64,000 nt of DNA, from contig NZ_JOBH01000002.1 of the NCBI RefSeq assembly GCF_000717745.1, forward strand, positions 124,001 to 188,000. The letters run 5' to 3'. Under the pieces are notes generated by a model. That model made no database searches. It was not told where the DNA came from and saw only the letters and a program-made list of their open reading frames with translations. A program made the translations under genes and the position numbers. Positions 37,514 to 46,175 of this stretch are shown piece after piece (the stretch's first letter is position 1; every line of letters begins with the position of its first letter). Origin of the DNA: Streptomyces violens (GTDB lineage: Bacteria > Actinomycetota > Actinomycetes > Streptomycetales > Streptomycetaceae).

Positions 37514-38383
37514 TTGTCCACGCCCTCGTATCTCACCGGCCTCATCGGATCCGGCATCGGCCCCTCGCTGAGCCCGGCCCTGCACGAGCGGGAGGCCGAC
37601 CGGCACGGCCTGCGGCTGCTCTACCGGACGCTCGACATCGACACGCTGGGCGTACCGGCCGAGTCCGTCGGCGAGCTGATCCGCGCCGCGCGTAGCCTCG
37701 GCTTCGATGGACTCAACATCACGCACCCCTGCAAGCAGCTCGTGATCCCGCACCTGGACGAGCTGTCCCCCGGCGCGGCCGAGCTGGGCGCGGTCAACAC
37801 CGTCGTCTTCCAGGGCGGCCGGACGGTCGGCCACAACACCGACGTCACCGGCTTCACCCAGTCCTTCGCGCGCGGCCTGCCCGGCGCCGCGACCCGCGAG
37901 GTCGTCCAGATCGGCGCGGGCGGCGCCGGCTCCGCCGTCGCGCACGCCATGCTCTCGCTCGGCACCGACCGGCTCGTCCTCGTCGACACCGACGCGGTAC
38001 GAGCCGGGGCGCTCGCCGAATCCCTCAATACCCGCTTCGGCGCCGGCCGCGCCGCCACCGCCACCCCGGACGAGCTGGCCGCCGTACTGCCCGGCGCCGA
38101 CGGCCTGGTGCACGCCACGCCCACCGGCATGGCGGCCCACCCCGGCCTCCCGCTCCCGGCCGGGCTGCTCCGCGCCGACCTGTGGGTCGCCGAGGTCGTC
38201 TACCGCCCGCTGGAGACCGAACTCGTCCGTACCGCACGGGAGTTGGGCTGCCGGACGCTGGACGGCGGCGGCATGGCCGTCTTCCAGGCCGCCGATGCCT
38301 TCCGGCTCTTCACCGGCCGGGAACCGCACGCCGAAGAGATGCTCGCCGACCTCGCCGACCTGGTCGGCGCGGCCGCGGTCTGA
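37514..38383 (+). CDS. quinate/shikimate dehydrogenase (AroE family, NAD-type)
   Basis: The 289-residue protein has the AroE pattern: SGIGPSLSPALHEREAD, catalytic Lys in NITHPCKQLVIPH, catalytic Asp in GHNTDVTGF, and nucleotide loop GAGGAGSAVAHAML. After the second beta strand it reads LVLVDTDAVRA, with an acidic residue where biosynthetic AroE has an Arg/Thr pair for NADP phosphate, so NAD and a catabolic role are likely, as in Corynebacterium QsuD. The start is TTG 37514 behind AGGGAG. It oxidises shikimate to 3-dehydroshikimate or quinate to 3-dehydroquinate. Confidence 0.88.
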   Translation: MSTPSYLTGLIGSGIGPSLSPALHEREADRHGLRLLYRTLDIDTLGVPAESVGELIRAARSLGFDGLNITHPCKQLVIPHLDELSPGAAELGAVNTVVFQGGRTVGHNTDVTGFTQSFARGLPGAATREVVQIGAGGAGSAVAHAMLSLGTDRLVLVDTDAVRAGALAESLNTRFGAGRAATATPDELAAVLPGADGLVHATPTGMAAHPGLPLPAGLLRADLWVAEVVYRPLETELVRTARELGCRTLDGGGMAVFQAADAFRLFTGREPHAEEMLADLADLVGAAAV

Positions 38384-38393
38384 GGAGGCCCTG

Positions 38394-40199
38394 ATGCGCA
38401 AGTCCATCGCCACGGTGTCGCTGAGCGGCTCGCTCTCCGAGAAGCTCAGCGCCGTCGCAGCCGCCGGGTTCGACGGTGTCGAGATCTTCGAGAACGACCT
38501 GCTGGCCAGCCCGCTCGGTCCGGAGGAGATCCGGCTGCGCGCCGCCGACCTCGGCCTGTCGATCGACCTCTACCAGCCGTTCCGCGACTTCGAGGCGGTG
38601 CCGGAGGAGGTTTTCGCGCGCAATATGCGGCGCGCGGAGCGGAAGTTCGCCGTCATGGAGCGGCTGGGCTCCGATCTGATGCTGGTGTGCTCCAACGTCT
38701 CGCCGGACGCCGTCGACGACGACGCGCTCGCAGCGCGCCAGTTGCGCGCCCTCGCCGAGCGCGCGGCCGAGCACGGCATCCGCCTCGCGTACGAGGCGCT
38801 GGCCTGGGGCCGGCACGTCAACACCTACGACCACGCCTGGCGCATCGTCGAGCAGGCCGATCACCCGGCGCTCGGCACCTGCCTGGACAGCTTCCACATC
38901 CTCTCGCGCGGCTCGGACCCCAAGGGCATCGAGGACATCCCCGGCGAGAAGATCTTCTTCCTGCAGCTGGCCGACGCGCCCAAGCTGGCGATGGACGTAC
39001 TCCAGTGGAGCCGGCACTACCGCTGCTTCCCCGGCCAGGGCGGCTTCGACCTCGCCGGGATGCTCGGCCATGTGCTGCGCGCCGGTTACTCCGGCCCGCT
39101 CTCGCTGGAGATCTTCAACGATGTCTTCCGGCAGGCGGACGCGGGGCGCACCGCGGTCGACGCGATGCGCTCGCTGATCGCCCTGGAGGAGGCCGCCGGG
39201 CTCAGCAGCCTGCCCGCGCCGGTCGTCCCGGACGGGGTCGCCTTCGCCGAGCTCGCCGCCGCCGACACCGAACCGCTGCGCTCCCTGCTCGGCTCGCTCG
39301 GCTTCGTGCGCGCGGGCCGGCACACCGGCGGCAAGCCGGTGGAGCTGTGGCAGCAGGGCGAGGCGCGCGTACTTCTCAACACCGTGAGCGGTGCTCGCCG
39401 CGAGGGCCCCGGCCTGGTCGCGCTCGGGCTGGAGAGCCCGGAGCCCGCCGCCGCCGTGCGCCGTGCCGAGTCGCTGCGGGCGCCGGTCGTGCCCCGCCGC
39501 CGTGCGCCCGGGGACGTACCGCTGGACGCGGTGGCCGCGCCGGACGACACCGAGCTGTTCTTCTGCCGTACGGACCGGGAGGACCACCCGAGCTGGACGG
39601 CGGACTTCGGCGCGCCGGCGCCGCAGCGCGGCACGGCCGGGGTCACCCGTATCGACCATGTCGCGCTCACCCAGCCCTGGCACCACTTCGACGAGGCGGC
39701 CCTCTTCTACGCGAGCGTGTTGGGCCTGCAGCCCAACGAGAGCCTGGACCTCGCCGATCCGTACGGCCTCTTCCGCAGTCGTGCCGTCGCCAATGCCACC
39801 GGCAGCCTGCGGATCGCGCTGAACGTCGCTCCCGTACCGGGCGAGCAGGAGGTGCGGCCGCAGCACATCGCGCTGGCCACCGACGACCTGCTCGCGACCG
39901 CGCGCCGGGTGCGGGAGAGCGGCGCGAGTCTGCTGCCCATCCCGGACAACTACTACGACGACCTCGACGCGCGGTACGGCCTCGCCCCCGAGACCCTGGA
40001 CGCCTTCCGTGAGCTGGGCATCCTCTACGAACGGGACGCGGACGGCGGGGAGTTCCTGCACTGCTACACGGTCACCGTCGGACGGGTCTTCTTCGAGCTC
40101 GTGGAGCGGCGCGGCGGCTATCAGGGGTACGGCGCGGCCAACGCCACGGTACGGCTGGCGGCGCAGCACACGGCCGACGCGGGCAGCCGCCGGTCATGA
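38394..40199 (+). CDS. quiC: 3-dehydroshikimate dehydratase with C-terminal HPPD-like domain
   Basis: The 601-residue protein joins a TIM-barrel dehydratase (1-270) to a vicinal-oxygen-chelate/HPPD-like region (about 290-600). The metal ligands Glu134 (YEALAW), Asp165 (CLDSFH), Gln191 (LQLAD) and Glu239 (SLEIFN) fall at the same numbers I recall for Pseudomonas QuiC1. The C-terminal region has IDHVALTQPWHHFDEAALFY and FFELVERRGGYQGYG. It turns 3-dehydroshikimate into protocatechuate, which needs a protocatechuate pathway elsewhere. The start, ATG 38394, follows GAGGAGG eleven bases after the dehydrogenase stop. Confidence 0.92.
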   Translation: MRKSIATVSLSGSLSEKLSAVAAAGFDGVEIFENDLLASPLGPEEIRLRAADLGLSIDLYQPFRDFEAVPEEVFARNMRRAERKFAVMERLGSDLMLVCSNVSPDAVDDDALAARQLRALAERAAEHGIRLAYEALAWGRHVNTYDHAWRIVEQADHPALGTCLDSFHILSRGSDPKGIEDIPGEKIFFLQLADAPKLAMDVLQWSRHYRCFPGQGGFDLAGMLGHVLRAGYSGPLSLEIFNDVFRQADAGRTAVDAMRSLIALEEAAGLSSLPAPVVPDGVAFAELAAADTEPLRSLLGSLGFVRAGRHTGGKPVELWQQGEARVLLNTVSGARREGPGLVALGLESPEPAAAVRRAESLRAPVVPRRRAPGDVPLDAVAAPDDTELFFCRTDREDHPSWTADFGAPAPQRGTAGVTRIDHVALTQPWHHFDEAALFYASVLGLQPNESLDLADPYGLFRSRAVANATGSLRIALNVAPVPGEQEVRPQHIALATDDLLATARRVRESGASLLPIPDNYYDDLDARYGLAPETLDAFRELGILYERDADGGEFLHCYTVTVGRVFFELVERRGGYQGYGAANATVRLAAQHTADAGSRRS

Positions 40200-41588
40200 G
40201 GCCGCGGTGGCCAGTGCGGTGTGCACGGCGGCCGCGAACCGCTCGAAGTTGAGGACGAAGCGCTCGGCGTCCTCGGCGGTGTGCTGCACCGAGAGCGTCC
40301 ACTGTTCGGTCTTGCCCCAGGGCGGCAGGAAGACGCCGCCGTTGTGCTGGTACAGCCAGTGCAGATGGCCCCAGCGGTCGTCGTAGGCGAGGAAGTCCCG
40401 GAAGTTGCGCAGCCGTTCGGTGAAGATCACCGAGCCCTTGGCGCCGTGTGCGGCCACGTACCCCGGCAGGCCGTACCGGCGCAGCGCGGCCTCGACGCCG
40501 CCGGTCATCCGCGACCGGAGGGCGTCGAAGCCGCGGTAGGCGTCCTCGGTCAGTACCTCCGTGAGCATCGCGCGGGTCGCGGCGAGCATCATGGGGTTGC
40601 CGTTGAAGGTGCCGACCTGTTCGTAGGTGTGGTCGGCGATGCGGTCCATCAGTTCCCGGGTGGCGCCGACCGCACCGCACGGGATGCCGCCGCCCATGGC
40701 CTTGGCGAGGCACACGATGTCCGGTGTGGTGCCGAAGAGTTCGGTGGCGCCGCCGGGGGCGATCGCGAAGCCCGTCTTGACCTCGTCGTAGGCGAGATGG
40801 GCGCCGTGCCGGTGCAGCAGCGCCTTCAGTTCGGCGTGGTAGCCGGGCGGCGGGACGATCAGGCCGATGTTCATCATGACCGGCTCGATGATCATGCCGG
40901 CGATCTCTCCGGGGTGCTCGGTCAGCGCCCGTTCGACCGCGGCGAGGTCGCCGAACGGCACGACGAGCGTGAGGTCGGTCAGCTCGGTGGGGTACGCCGG
41001 GCCGTACGGCACCGAGCGCGGCCGGTCGTCGGGGCCGATATCCTCGGCGACGCGGGCGTAGCCGGAGACCTGTACCGAATCGTGGTGGCCGTGGTAACTG
41101 CCCTCCACCTTGAGGATCTTCTTGCGCCCGGTCGCGGCCCGCATCAGATGGACGGCGTCCATCGTGGCTTCCGTACCGGAGTTGGTGAAGCGCCACTGGG
41201 GCAGTCCGAACCGCCCCGCGAGCAGCCGGGTCACCGGGATCAGGTCGCGGGTGGGCTGGGCGAAGTGGGTGCCGTGCCGCACGCGTTCGGTGACCACGGC
41301 GACGATCGCCGGGTGGGCGTGGCCCGCGAGGCCGACACCGAAGCCGCCGTGCAGGTCGACGTAGTCGGTGCCGTCCACGTCGCGGACGTGTGCGCCGTGT
41401 CCGTCCTCGATCCAGACGGCGACGGGCGGCGAGTCCTGCCATGCGGAGGCGACCCCGCCGGCGAGCGACTCCCGTGCCTCGGCGCGCAGCCGGGCGGAGC
41501 CGGCGGTGCGGTCGGTGAGGATCTTCTCCTGCTCGGCGATCAGTTCGTCCAGGGCGCGGGCCTGGGTTTTCTCCAAGGACTGCGTCAT
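40194..41588 (-). CDS. class III PLP-dependent aminotransferase (glutamate-1-semialdehyde aminomutase-like)
   Basis: The 464-residue protein has the fold-type I pattern: RFTNSGTEATMDAVHLMRAA, SYHGHHDSVQ, the cofactor Asp in LAYDEVKTGFAIAPGG, and the Schiff-base Lys in VCLAKAMGGGIPCGA. It belongs to the group annotated as aspartate aminotransferase family or GSAM-like; it is not near haem genes, so a HemL role is unlikely. Its end overlaps the convergent quiC stop. Upstream lies a perfect 31-bp palindrome shared with a divergent TetR gene, so amine or amino acid catabolism under TetR control is likely. Confidence 0.88.
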   Translation of the reverse strand: MTQSLEKTQARALDELIAEQEKILTDRTAGSARLRAEARESLAGGVASAWQDSPPVAVWIEDGHGAHVRDVDGTDYVDLHGGFGVGLAGHAHPAIVAVVTERVRHGTHFAQPTRDLIPVTRLLAGRFGLPQWRFTNSGTEATMDAVHLMRAATGRKKILKVEGSYHGHHDSVQVSGYARVAEDIGPDDRPRSVPYGPAYPTELTDLTLVVPFGDLAAVERALTEHPGEIAGMIIEPVMMNIGLIVPPPGYHAELKALLHRHGAHLAYDEVKTGFAIAPGGATELFGTTPDIVCLAKAMGGGIPCGAVGATRELMDRIADHTYEQVGTFNGNPMMLAATRAMLTEVLTEDAYRGFDALRSRMTGGVEAALRRYGLPGYVAAHGAKGSVIFTERLRNFRDFLAYDDRWGHLHWLYQHNGGVFLPPWGKTEQWTLSVQHTAEDAERFVLNFERFAAAVHTALATAAS

Positions 41589-41629
41589 CGTGCTGGTCTC
41601 CCTACGCTCGTGGGGCGTGCAACCAAGCT

Positions 41630-41660
41630 CCGTAGAAAAGTTACGGTAACTTTTCTACGG
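41630..41660. promoter_or_regulatory. perfect 31-bp palindromic operator
   Basis: CCGTAGAAAAGTTAC (41630-41644), a single G, and GTAACTTTTCTACGG (41646-41660) form a perfect 15+1+15 palindrome in the 140-base gap between the aminotransferase and the divergent TetR gene. Its AT-rich core stands out sharply from the surrounding GC-rich DNA. The obvious candidate ligand is the adjacent TetR protein. Confidence 0.85.
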
Positions 41661-41728
41661 CGACAATGGGCCTACGATGACCATGGCGCCTGCGGCGACA
41701 TGGTGCCGATGAAGGGGGCAGCAGCGCG

Positions 41729-42517
41729 ATGCCGGGAAAGACCGCGATGCCGGGAAACGCCAAGAAGGGGCGGCGGAGCCGTCGTTCACCGGCGGAGACC
41801 CGGGCGTTGATGCTCGAAGCAGGCGTGGAGCTGGTGCGCCGGCACGCCGCCGACCCCTCCGACCAGGCGCTCGCCGGGCCGCTGGCCCACATCAGGCTCA
41901 CCGAGGTCGCCCGGCTCGCCACCGAGATCGCCGCGGACCGGCAGCCGGGCGTCGGCCCCGCGCAGCCGATCACCACCGGCGCGATCTACCCCCTGTGGCC
42001 CACCCAGGCCGACTACCAGGCGGAGCTGATGTTCCACCTGCTCGGTCCGGACGCGTATCCGGAGGACCGGGACGCGGTGACCGAACTGCTGGCGCTGGCG
42101 GACACCACGGCACCGGTCGAGTCCATCCTCACCACGGTCGCCGCCGGCTACCTCGAACGCGCCAGCGCCAACCCCCTCACCTACGTCTACCTGACCTTCT
42201 ACGTGCTGGGCGAACACCCCAAGGTCCGCGAGGCGGCCCAGGGCGGCTACCGCCAGCTGGGCATCGGCTACGCCGCCGCGCTGGAACGCCTGCTGGCCCG
42301 CGAGGGACGCCGGCCGGCCCCCGGCCGCACCGTCGCCGACTTCGTCGTCGCGCTCCTCGCCGTCCTGGAGGGCTTCTGCCTCCGCGCCCGGGTCGACCCC
42401 GGCCCCGGCACTCCCCCGCCGGACGACCCGGCGCCGCACACCCCGCTGCCCGAGCTGCTCGGCGCCACTCTCACGGCCCTCTGGAACTCCTTCACGGAGC
42501 CGGAACCGGCCGACTGA
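41729..42517 (+). CDS. TetR-like regulator divergent from the aminotransferase
   Basis: The 262-residue protein has a Lys/Arg-rich N-terminus, a TetR-like DNA-binding region (SPAETRALMLEAGVELVRRH followed by a longer-than-usual stretch ending ITTGAIYPLWPTQADYQAEL) and a C-terminal all-helical domain with VYLTFYVLGEHPKVREAAQG. The insertion between the first helix and the recognition helix is unusual for the family. The start could be ATG 41729 or 41747. The 31-bp palindrome lies 69 bases upstream. Confidence 0.8.
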   Translation: MPGKTAMPGNAKKGRRSRRSPAETRALMLEAGVELVRRHAADPSDQALAGPLAHIRLTEVARLATEIAADRQPGVGPAQPITTGAIYPLWPTQADYQAELMFHLLGPDAYPEDRDAVTELLALADTTAPVESILTTVAAGYLERASANPLTYVYLTFYVLGEHPKVREAAQGGYRQLGIGYAAALERLLAREGRRPAPGRTVADFVVALLAVLEGFCLRARVDPGPGTPPPDDPAPHTPLPELLGATLTALWNSFTEPEPAD

Positions 42518-42548
42518 CCGCGCCACCCGCCGCGGCGCGGGGCCGGGC

Positions 42549-43214
42549 TCAGCCCTCCTCCACCTCCACCGCGGAGGACCGGCGGTTCCAGGCGCGGGGT
42601 GCGCGCCAGTGGTACTTGAGGGCGAGCAGCCGAACGGCGAACGCGACGATGGCCGCCACCGCGCTCGTGCCGGGGTTGAGGGCCTGGAAGCGGATGCACA
42701 GGACGACGATGGCCGAGCCGACGATGGCCGGCACGGCATAGAGGTCGCGGTCCCAGCGCACCAGCGAGGGGACCTCATTGGCGATGATGTCGCGCAGCAC
42801 GCCGCCGCCGACGGCCGTGGCGAGGCCAAGGGTGGCGGAGGCGGTGAGCCCGAGCCCGTACTCGTACGCCTTGGTGGTCCCCGCCACGCAGAAGAGGCCG
42901 AGGCCGGCCGCGTCGAAGACGTTCACGCCGGTCTGGATCCGCTGGACCTGCGGGTGGAGGAAGAAGACGAGGACGGCCGCGAACAGCGGGGTGACGAAGT
43001 ACCCGAGGTCGGTGAAGGCGGCCGGCGGCACGGCGCCGATGATCAGGTCGCGGATCAGCCCGCCGCCGAGCGCGGTGACCTCGGCGAGCACGGCGATGCC
43101 GAAGATGTCGAAGTTCTTGCGCACGGCGAGCAGCGCGCCGGAGATCGCGAAGACGAAGATGCCGATCAGGTCGAGCGTGTGCTGGACGGAGGGCGTGAAC
43201 AGTTGCTGGAGCAC
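42549..43214 (-). CDS. TRIC-type (UPF0126) trimeric cation channel family protein
   Basis: The 221-residue protein has seven predicted membrane segments as two repeated units, each with a Gly-rich turn followed by Arg-Asp: ALGGGLIRDLIIG near residue 50 and AVGGGVLRDIIANEVPSLV near 137. Prokaryotic TRIC proteins form K+-permeable homotrimers. It has a charged C-terminal tail (RAPRAWNRRSSAVEVEEG). It stands just downstream of the NHLM export operon in the same direction, but with a 74-base gap, so a link is unproven. Confidence 0.88.
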   Translation of the reverse strand: MLQQLFTPSVQHTLDLIGIFVFAISGALLAVRKNFDIFGIAVLAEVTALGGGLIRDLIIGAVPPAAFTDLGYFVTPLFAAVLVFFLHPQVQRIQTGVNVFDAAGLGLFCVAGTTKAYEYGLGLTASATLGLATAVGGGVLRDIIANEVPSLVRWDRDLYAVPAIVGSAIVVLCIRFQALNPGTSAVAAIVAFAVRLLALKYHWRAPRAWNRRSSAVEVEEG

Positions 43215-43288
43215 ACGGCATTCTTACGTGCGGACGGCGGAGCGGAGCGTGACGTTCCACACTGCGGGCCCGCCACCCGCCCGCATCG

Positions 43289-46174
43289 CTAGCTGATCTG
43301 CCGGCGGACCAGCTCGTGGAAGAGGCCGCCGGTGTCGGCGAGCAGGTCGGCGGGGGTGCCCTGCTGGGCGACCCGGCCCTCGGACATGACGATCACCCGG
43401 TCGGCGTCCATGACCGTGGAGAGCCGGTGGGCGATGACGACGCGGGTGGCGTTGAGCGTGCGGGTGCTCTCGGTGACCACCCGCTGGGTCTCGTTGTCCA
43501 GCGCGCTGGTGGCCTCGTCGAAGAAGAGGATGCGCGGCCGCCGGATCAGCGCCTGGGCGATCATCAGCCGCTGCCGCTGGCCGCCGGAGATCGAGCCGCC
43601 GCCGTCGGAGAGCATCGTGTGCATGCCCATCGGCATCCGCTTGATGTCCTCGGCCAGGCCCGCCATCTCCGCGGCCGCCCACGCCTCCTCCTGCGTGAAC
43701 ATCTCGGCACCGCAGATGCACTCGAGGATGGAGCCGTTGAAGGGCTGGGCGTTCTGCAGCACCACGCCGCACTGGCGGCGCACGGCGGCCTGGTCCAGCG
43801 CCGCCAGGTCCTGACCGTCGTAGAGGACGCTGCCGGAGACCGGGCGGTCGAAGCCGATGAGGAGGCGCAGCAGGGTGGACTTGCCGCAGCCGCTCGCGCC
43901 GACGACGGCGACGAACTCGCCGGGCCGCACCTCGAAGGACACATCGTCCAGGACCAGCGGTCCGTCGTCGGAGTAACGGAAGGACAGACCGCGGGCCTCG
44001 ATGCCACCGTCGAGGGTGCCGGGCTGGGTCGAGCCGCCGCGTACTTCGGGGCGCTCGTCGAGGACCGGCTTGATCTGCTCGAACATCGGCAGCACGGCGA
44101 ACGCCTGGAGGCATGCGCCGGTGAGCTGGGTCACCGAGGACAGCATCATCGTGACGGCGGTGTTGAAGGTGAGGAACGCGCCGGCCGTGAGCGTGCCGCG
44201 GGCCGGGCCCGCGAGCAGCATGAACATCACCAGGGTGCACAGCGGCAGGTAGACCGCGTTGAGCACGGTGGTGAGGTTCTTGATCCGGCCGACCTTCTGC
44301 TGCAGCTCTCGGCTGCGGGCGAACTCCCCGGCCCACGCCCCGTAGGCGAAGCTCTCGGCGGCGGCGACGCGCAGCTTCGGCAGTCCGCGCAAGGTCTGGA
44401 ACGCCTGGTTGTTGAGCTTGTTGGTCAGCTCGATCAGACGTCGCTGGGAACGCAGCTGCCACAGGCCCAGGAGCAGGAAGACCGCGGCGATGCAGAGCAG
44501 CATGGCGATCGCGACGACGGCCAGCTTGGGGCTGTAGACCAGCAGCAGGACGAGGTTCATCGCGCCGACCGTGCCGGCCTGGACGACGACCGAGCCGATA
44601 CCGGACAGGATGCGGCGGATGCCGCTGATGCCCATCGCGGCGCTGGCCAGCTCGCCCGTGGACCGCTCGCTGAAGAACTTCGTGGGCAGCCGCAGCAGCC
44701 GGTCCCAGACGGCCGGCTGGAGGGTGGATTCGATGCGTCCTTCGACGCGCAGGATGGAGGTGTTCTCCAGCAGCATGAAGACGGCGGAGACCAGGCTGGT
44801 GACGATCAGCGCGACGGCCGTCTGGATGATCAGGCCGCGCTCGGCGTTGGGCACGTAGTCGCCCAGCACCTTGCCGGTGGCGATCGGCACGAGCGCGCCG
44901 AGTACCACGGCGACCAGCCCGCCGATGGCGAGGTTGCGCAGGTCCAGGCGGGTGCCGCGCATGCTGAAGCGGATCAGCCGCAGGGCGCCCATGGGGCGGT
45001 CGGGCAGCGGCCGGTAGAGCATGACCGCGCGCGGTTCGAGCGCCGCCACCCGCTCCTGGTCGAGCCGGGTGCGGGTGCCGTCGGCCGCGACCGCTTCGTA
45101 ACGGCCCCGGCGCCACAGCAGCGCCACGGGCTCGCCGGTCTCGCTGCGGTGGCCGACGAGCGGGCCGCTGTTCTCGCGCCACCACCGGCCGTCGAGCTTG
45201 ACGACGCGGGTGCGGATGCGGGAGCTGACGGCGATGCGCTCGACGGGGCTGAGCCGGTCGTTCGCCGTGCCGCCCTCCTTGGGCGAGGTCAGCGTGATCC
45301 CGGCGGCGTCGGCGACCTTGCGGCAGACGGCGAGGGTGGCGTCGTCGGTGGCGCCCTTGTGCCCGCCGCGGGGACCCGTGGAACCGATGGAGGACAGCAG
45401 GGTCTGGTCGGCCTGCGAGCGGGCGGCCTCGCCGGCCTGGATGCCGGCCGCGGTGCGGTCCTCGTGCGCGCGCTCCAGGCGCTCGATCCAGCGGTCCAGC
45501 GCGGACAGCAGCCGGTACTGCTGGTCGACCATCCGCTGCCACATCGCTGCGTCGATGAGCAGGTCGGCGGCGGCCTCGGCGCTGTAGTGGGCGCCGTACT
45601 GGAGGCTGCCGGGCTCGACGGGCATCCAGAGGATGTTCTCGTCGGCCGCCCCGTCGGTCCCGACGGACTCGCCCGCCCCGTACTCGCCGTCCAGCGGCGC
45701 TTCGAAGAGCACGCGCTGGCTGCGGCCGACGCCGCGCGCGAAGGCGTCCTCCAGCGGGCTGAGCGCGGCGTCGTACGCGTATTCGCCGGTCTCCCAGGCC
45801 GGGCCGACGTACCGGCCGTACGCGTCGTACTCCGCGCCGCCGTACTCGGCCCGGAACAGCTCGCGCAGCTGGATGCGGCGGACCGCGCAGCCCGCAAGCG
45901 GCCGGGCGACAAGGGTGTGCTGCGGGCCTTCGACGGGGCCGAGGAGCAGGGTGCCGGGGGCGAGCCGGCCGAGGAAGTACCAGTGGCCCTGCTGGGCCGC
46001 GTCGACCGCGAAGAGGTCCATGGCGCCGCCGGTGACCAGCCACAGCACGTGCGGCCCTTCGAGCGGCAGGCTGCGCAGGCCCGTGCAGTCGACCTCGGTG
46101 CCGAGCCCGCCGAGGGCGTGCAGCACGGTGTCGTCGGCGGCCGCACCGGTCGCCGCGGGGTGCGGGGTTGTCAC
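43289..46174 (-). CDS. NHLM-type peptide export ABC transporter, permease/ATPase (no peptidase domain)
   Basis: The 961-residue protein has a long soluble N-terminal region (about 1-410, with a cyclic-nucleotide-binding-like start and DGRWWRENSGPLVGH), six membrane helices (about 425-700) and an ATPase with Walker A VVGASGCGKSTLLRLL, signature SISGGQRQRLMIAQAL and Walker B ILFFDEATSALD. This layout fits the second transporter of NHLM bacteriocin export systems. GTG 46174 starts one base after the previous stop. It probably pairs with the C39-containing transporter to export the double-glycine peptide encoded upstream. Confidence 0.9.
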   Translation of the reverse strand: MTTPHPAATGAAADDTVLHALGGLGTEVDCTGLRSLPLEGPHVLWLVTGGAMDLFAVDAAQQGHWYFLGRLAPGTLLLGPVEGPQHTLVARPLAGCAVRRIQLRELFRAEYGGAEYDAYGRYVGPAWETGEYAYDAALSPLEDAFARGVGRSQRVLFEAPLDGEYGAGESVGTDGAADENILWMPVEPGSLQYGAHYSAEAAADLLIDAAMWQRMVDQQYRLLSALDRWIERLERAHEDRTAAGIQAGEAARSQADQTLLSSIGSTGPRGGHKGATDDATLAVCRKVADAAGITLTSPKEGGTANDRLSPVERIAVSSRIRTRVVKLDGRWWRENSGPLVGHRSETGEPVALLWRRGRYEAVAADGTRTRLDQERVAALEPRAVMLYRPLPDRPMGALRLIRFSMRGTRLDLRNLAIGGLVAVVLGALVPIATGKVLGDYVPNAERGLIIQTAVALIVTSLVSAVFMLLENTSILRVEGRIESTLQPAVWDRLLRLPTKFFSERSTGELASAAMGISGIRRILSGIGSVVVQAGTVGAMNLVLLLVYSPKLAVVAIAMLLCIAAVFLLLGLWQLRSQRRLIELTNKLNNQAFQTLRGLPKLRVAAAESFAYGAWAGEFARSRELQQKVGRIKNLTTVLNAVYLPLCTLVMFMLLAGPARGTLTAGAFLTFNTAVTMMLSSVTQLTGACLQAFAVLPMFEQIKPVLDERPEVRGGSTQPGTLDGGIEARGLSFRYSDDGPLVLDDVSFEVRPGEFVAVVGASGCGKSTLLRLLIGFDRPVSGSVLYDGQDLAALDQAAVRRQCGVVLQNAQPFNGSILECICGAEMFTQEEAWAAAEMAGLAEDIKRMPMGMHTMLSDGGGSISGGQRQRLMIAQALIRRPRILFFDEATSALDNETQRVVTESTRTLNATRVVIAHRLSTVMDADRVIVMSEGRVAQQGTPADLLADTGGLFHELVRRQIS

Positions 46175-46175
46175 C

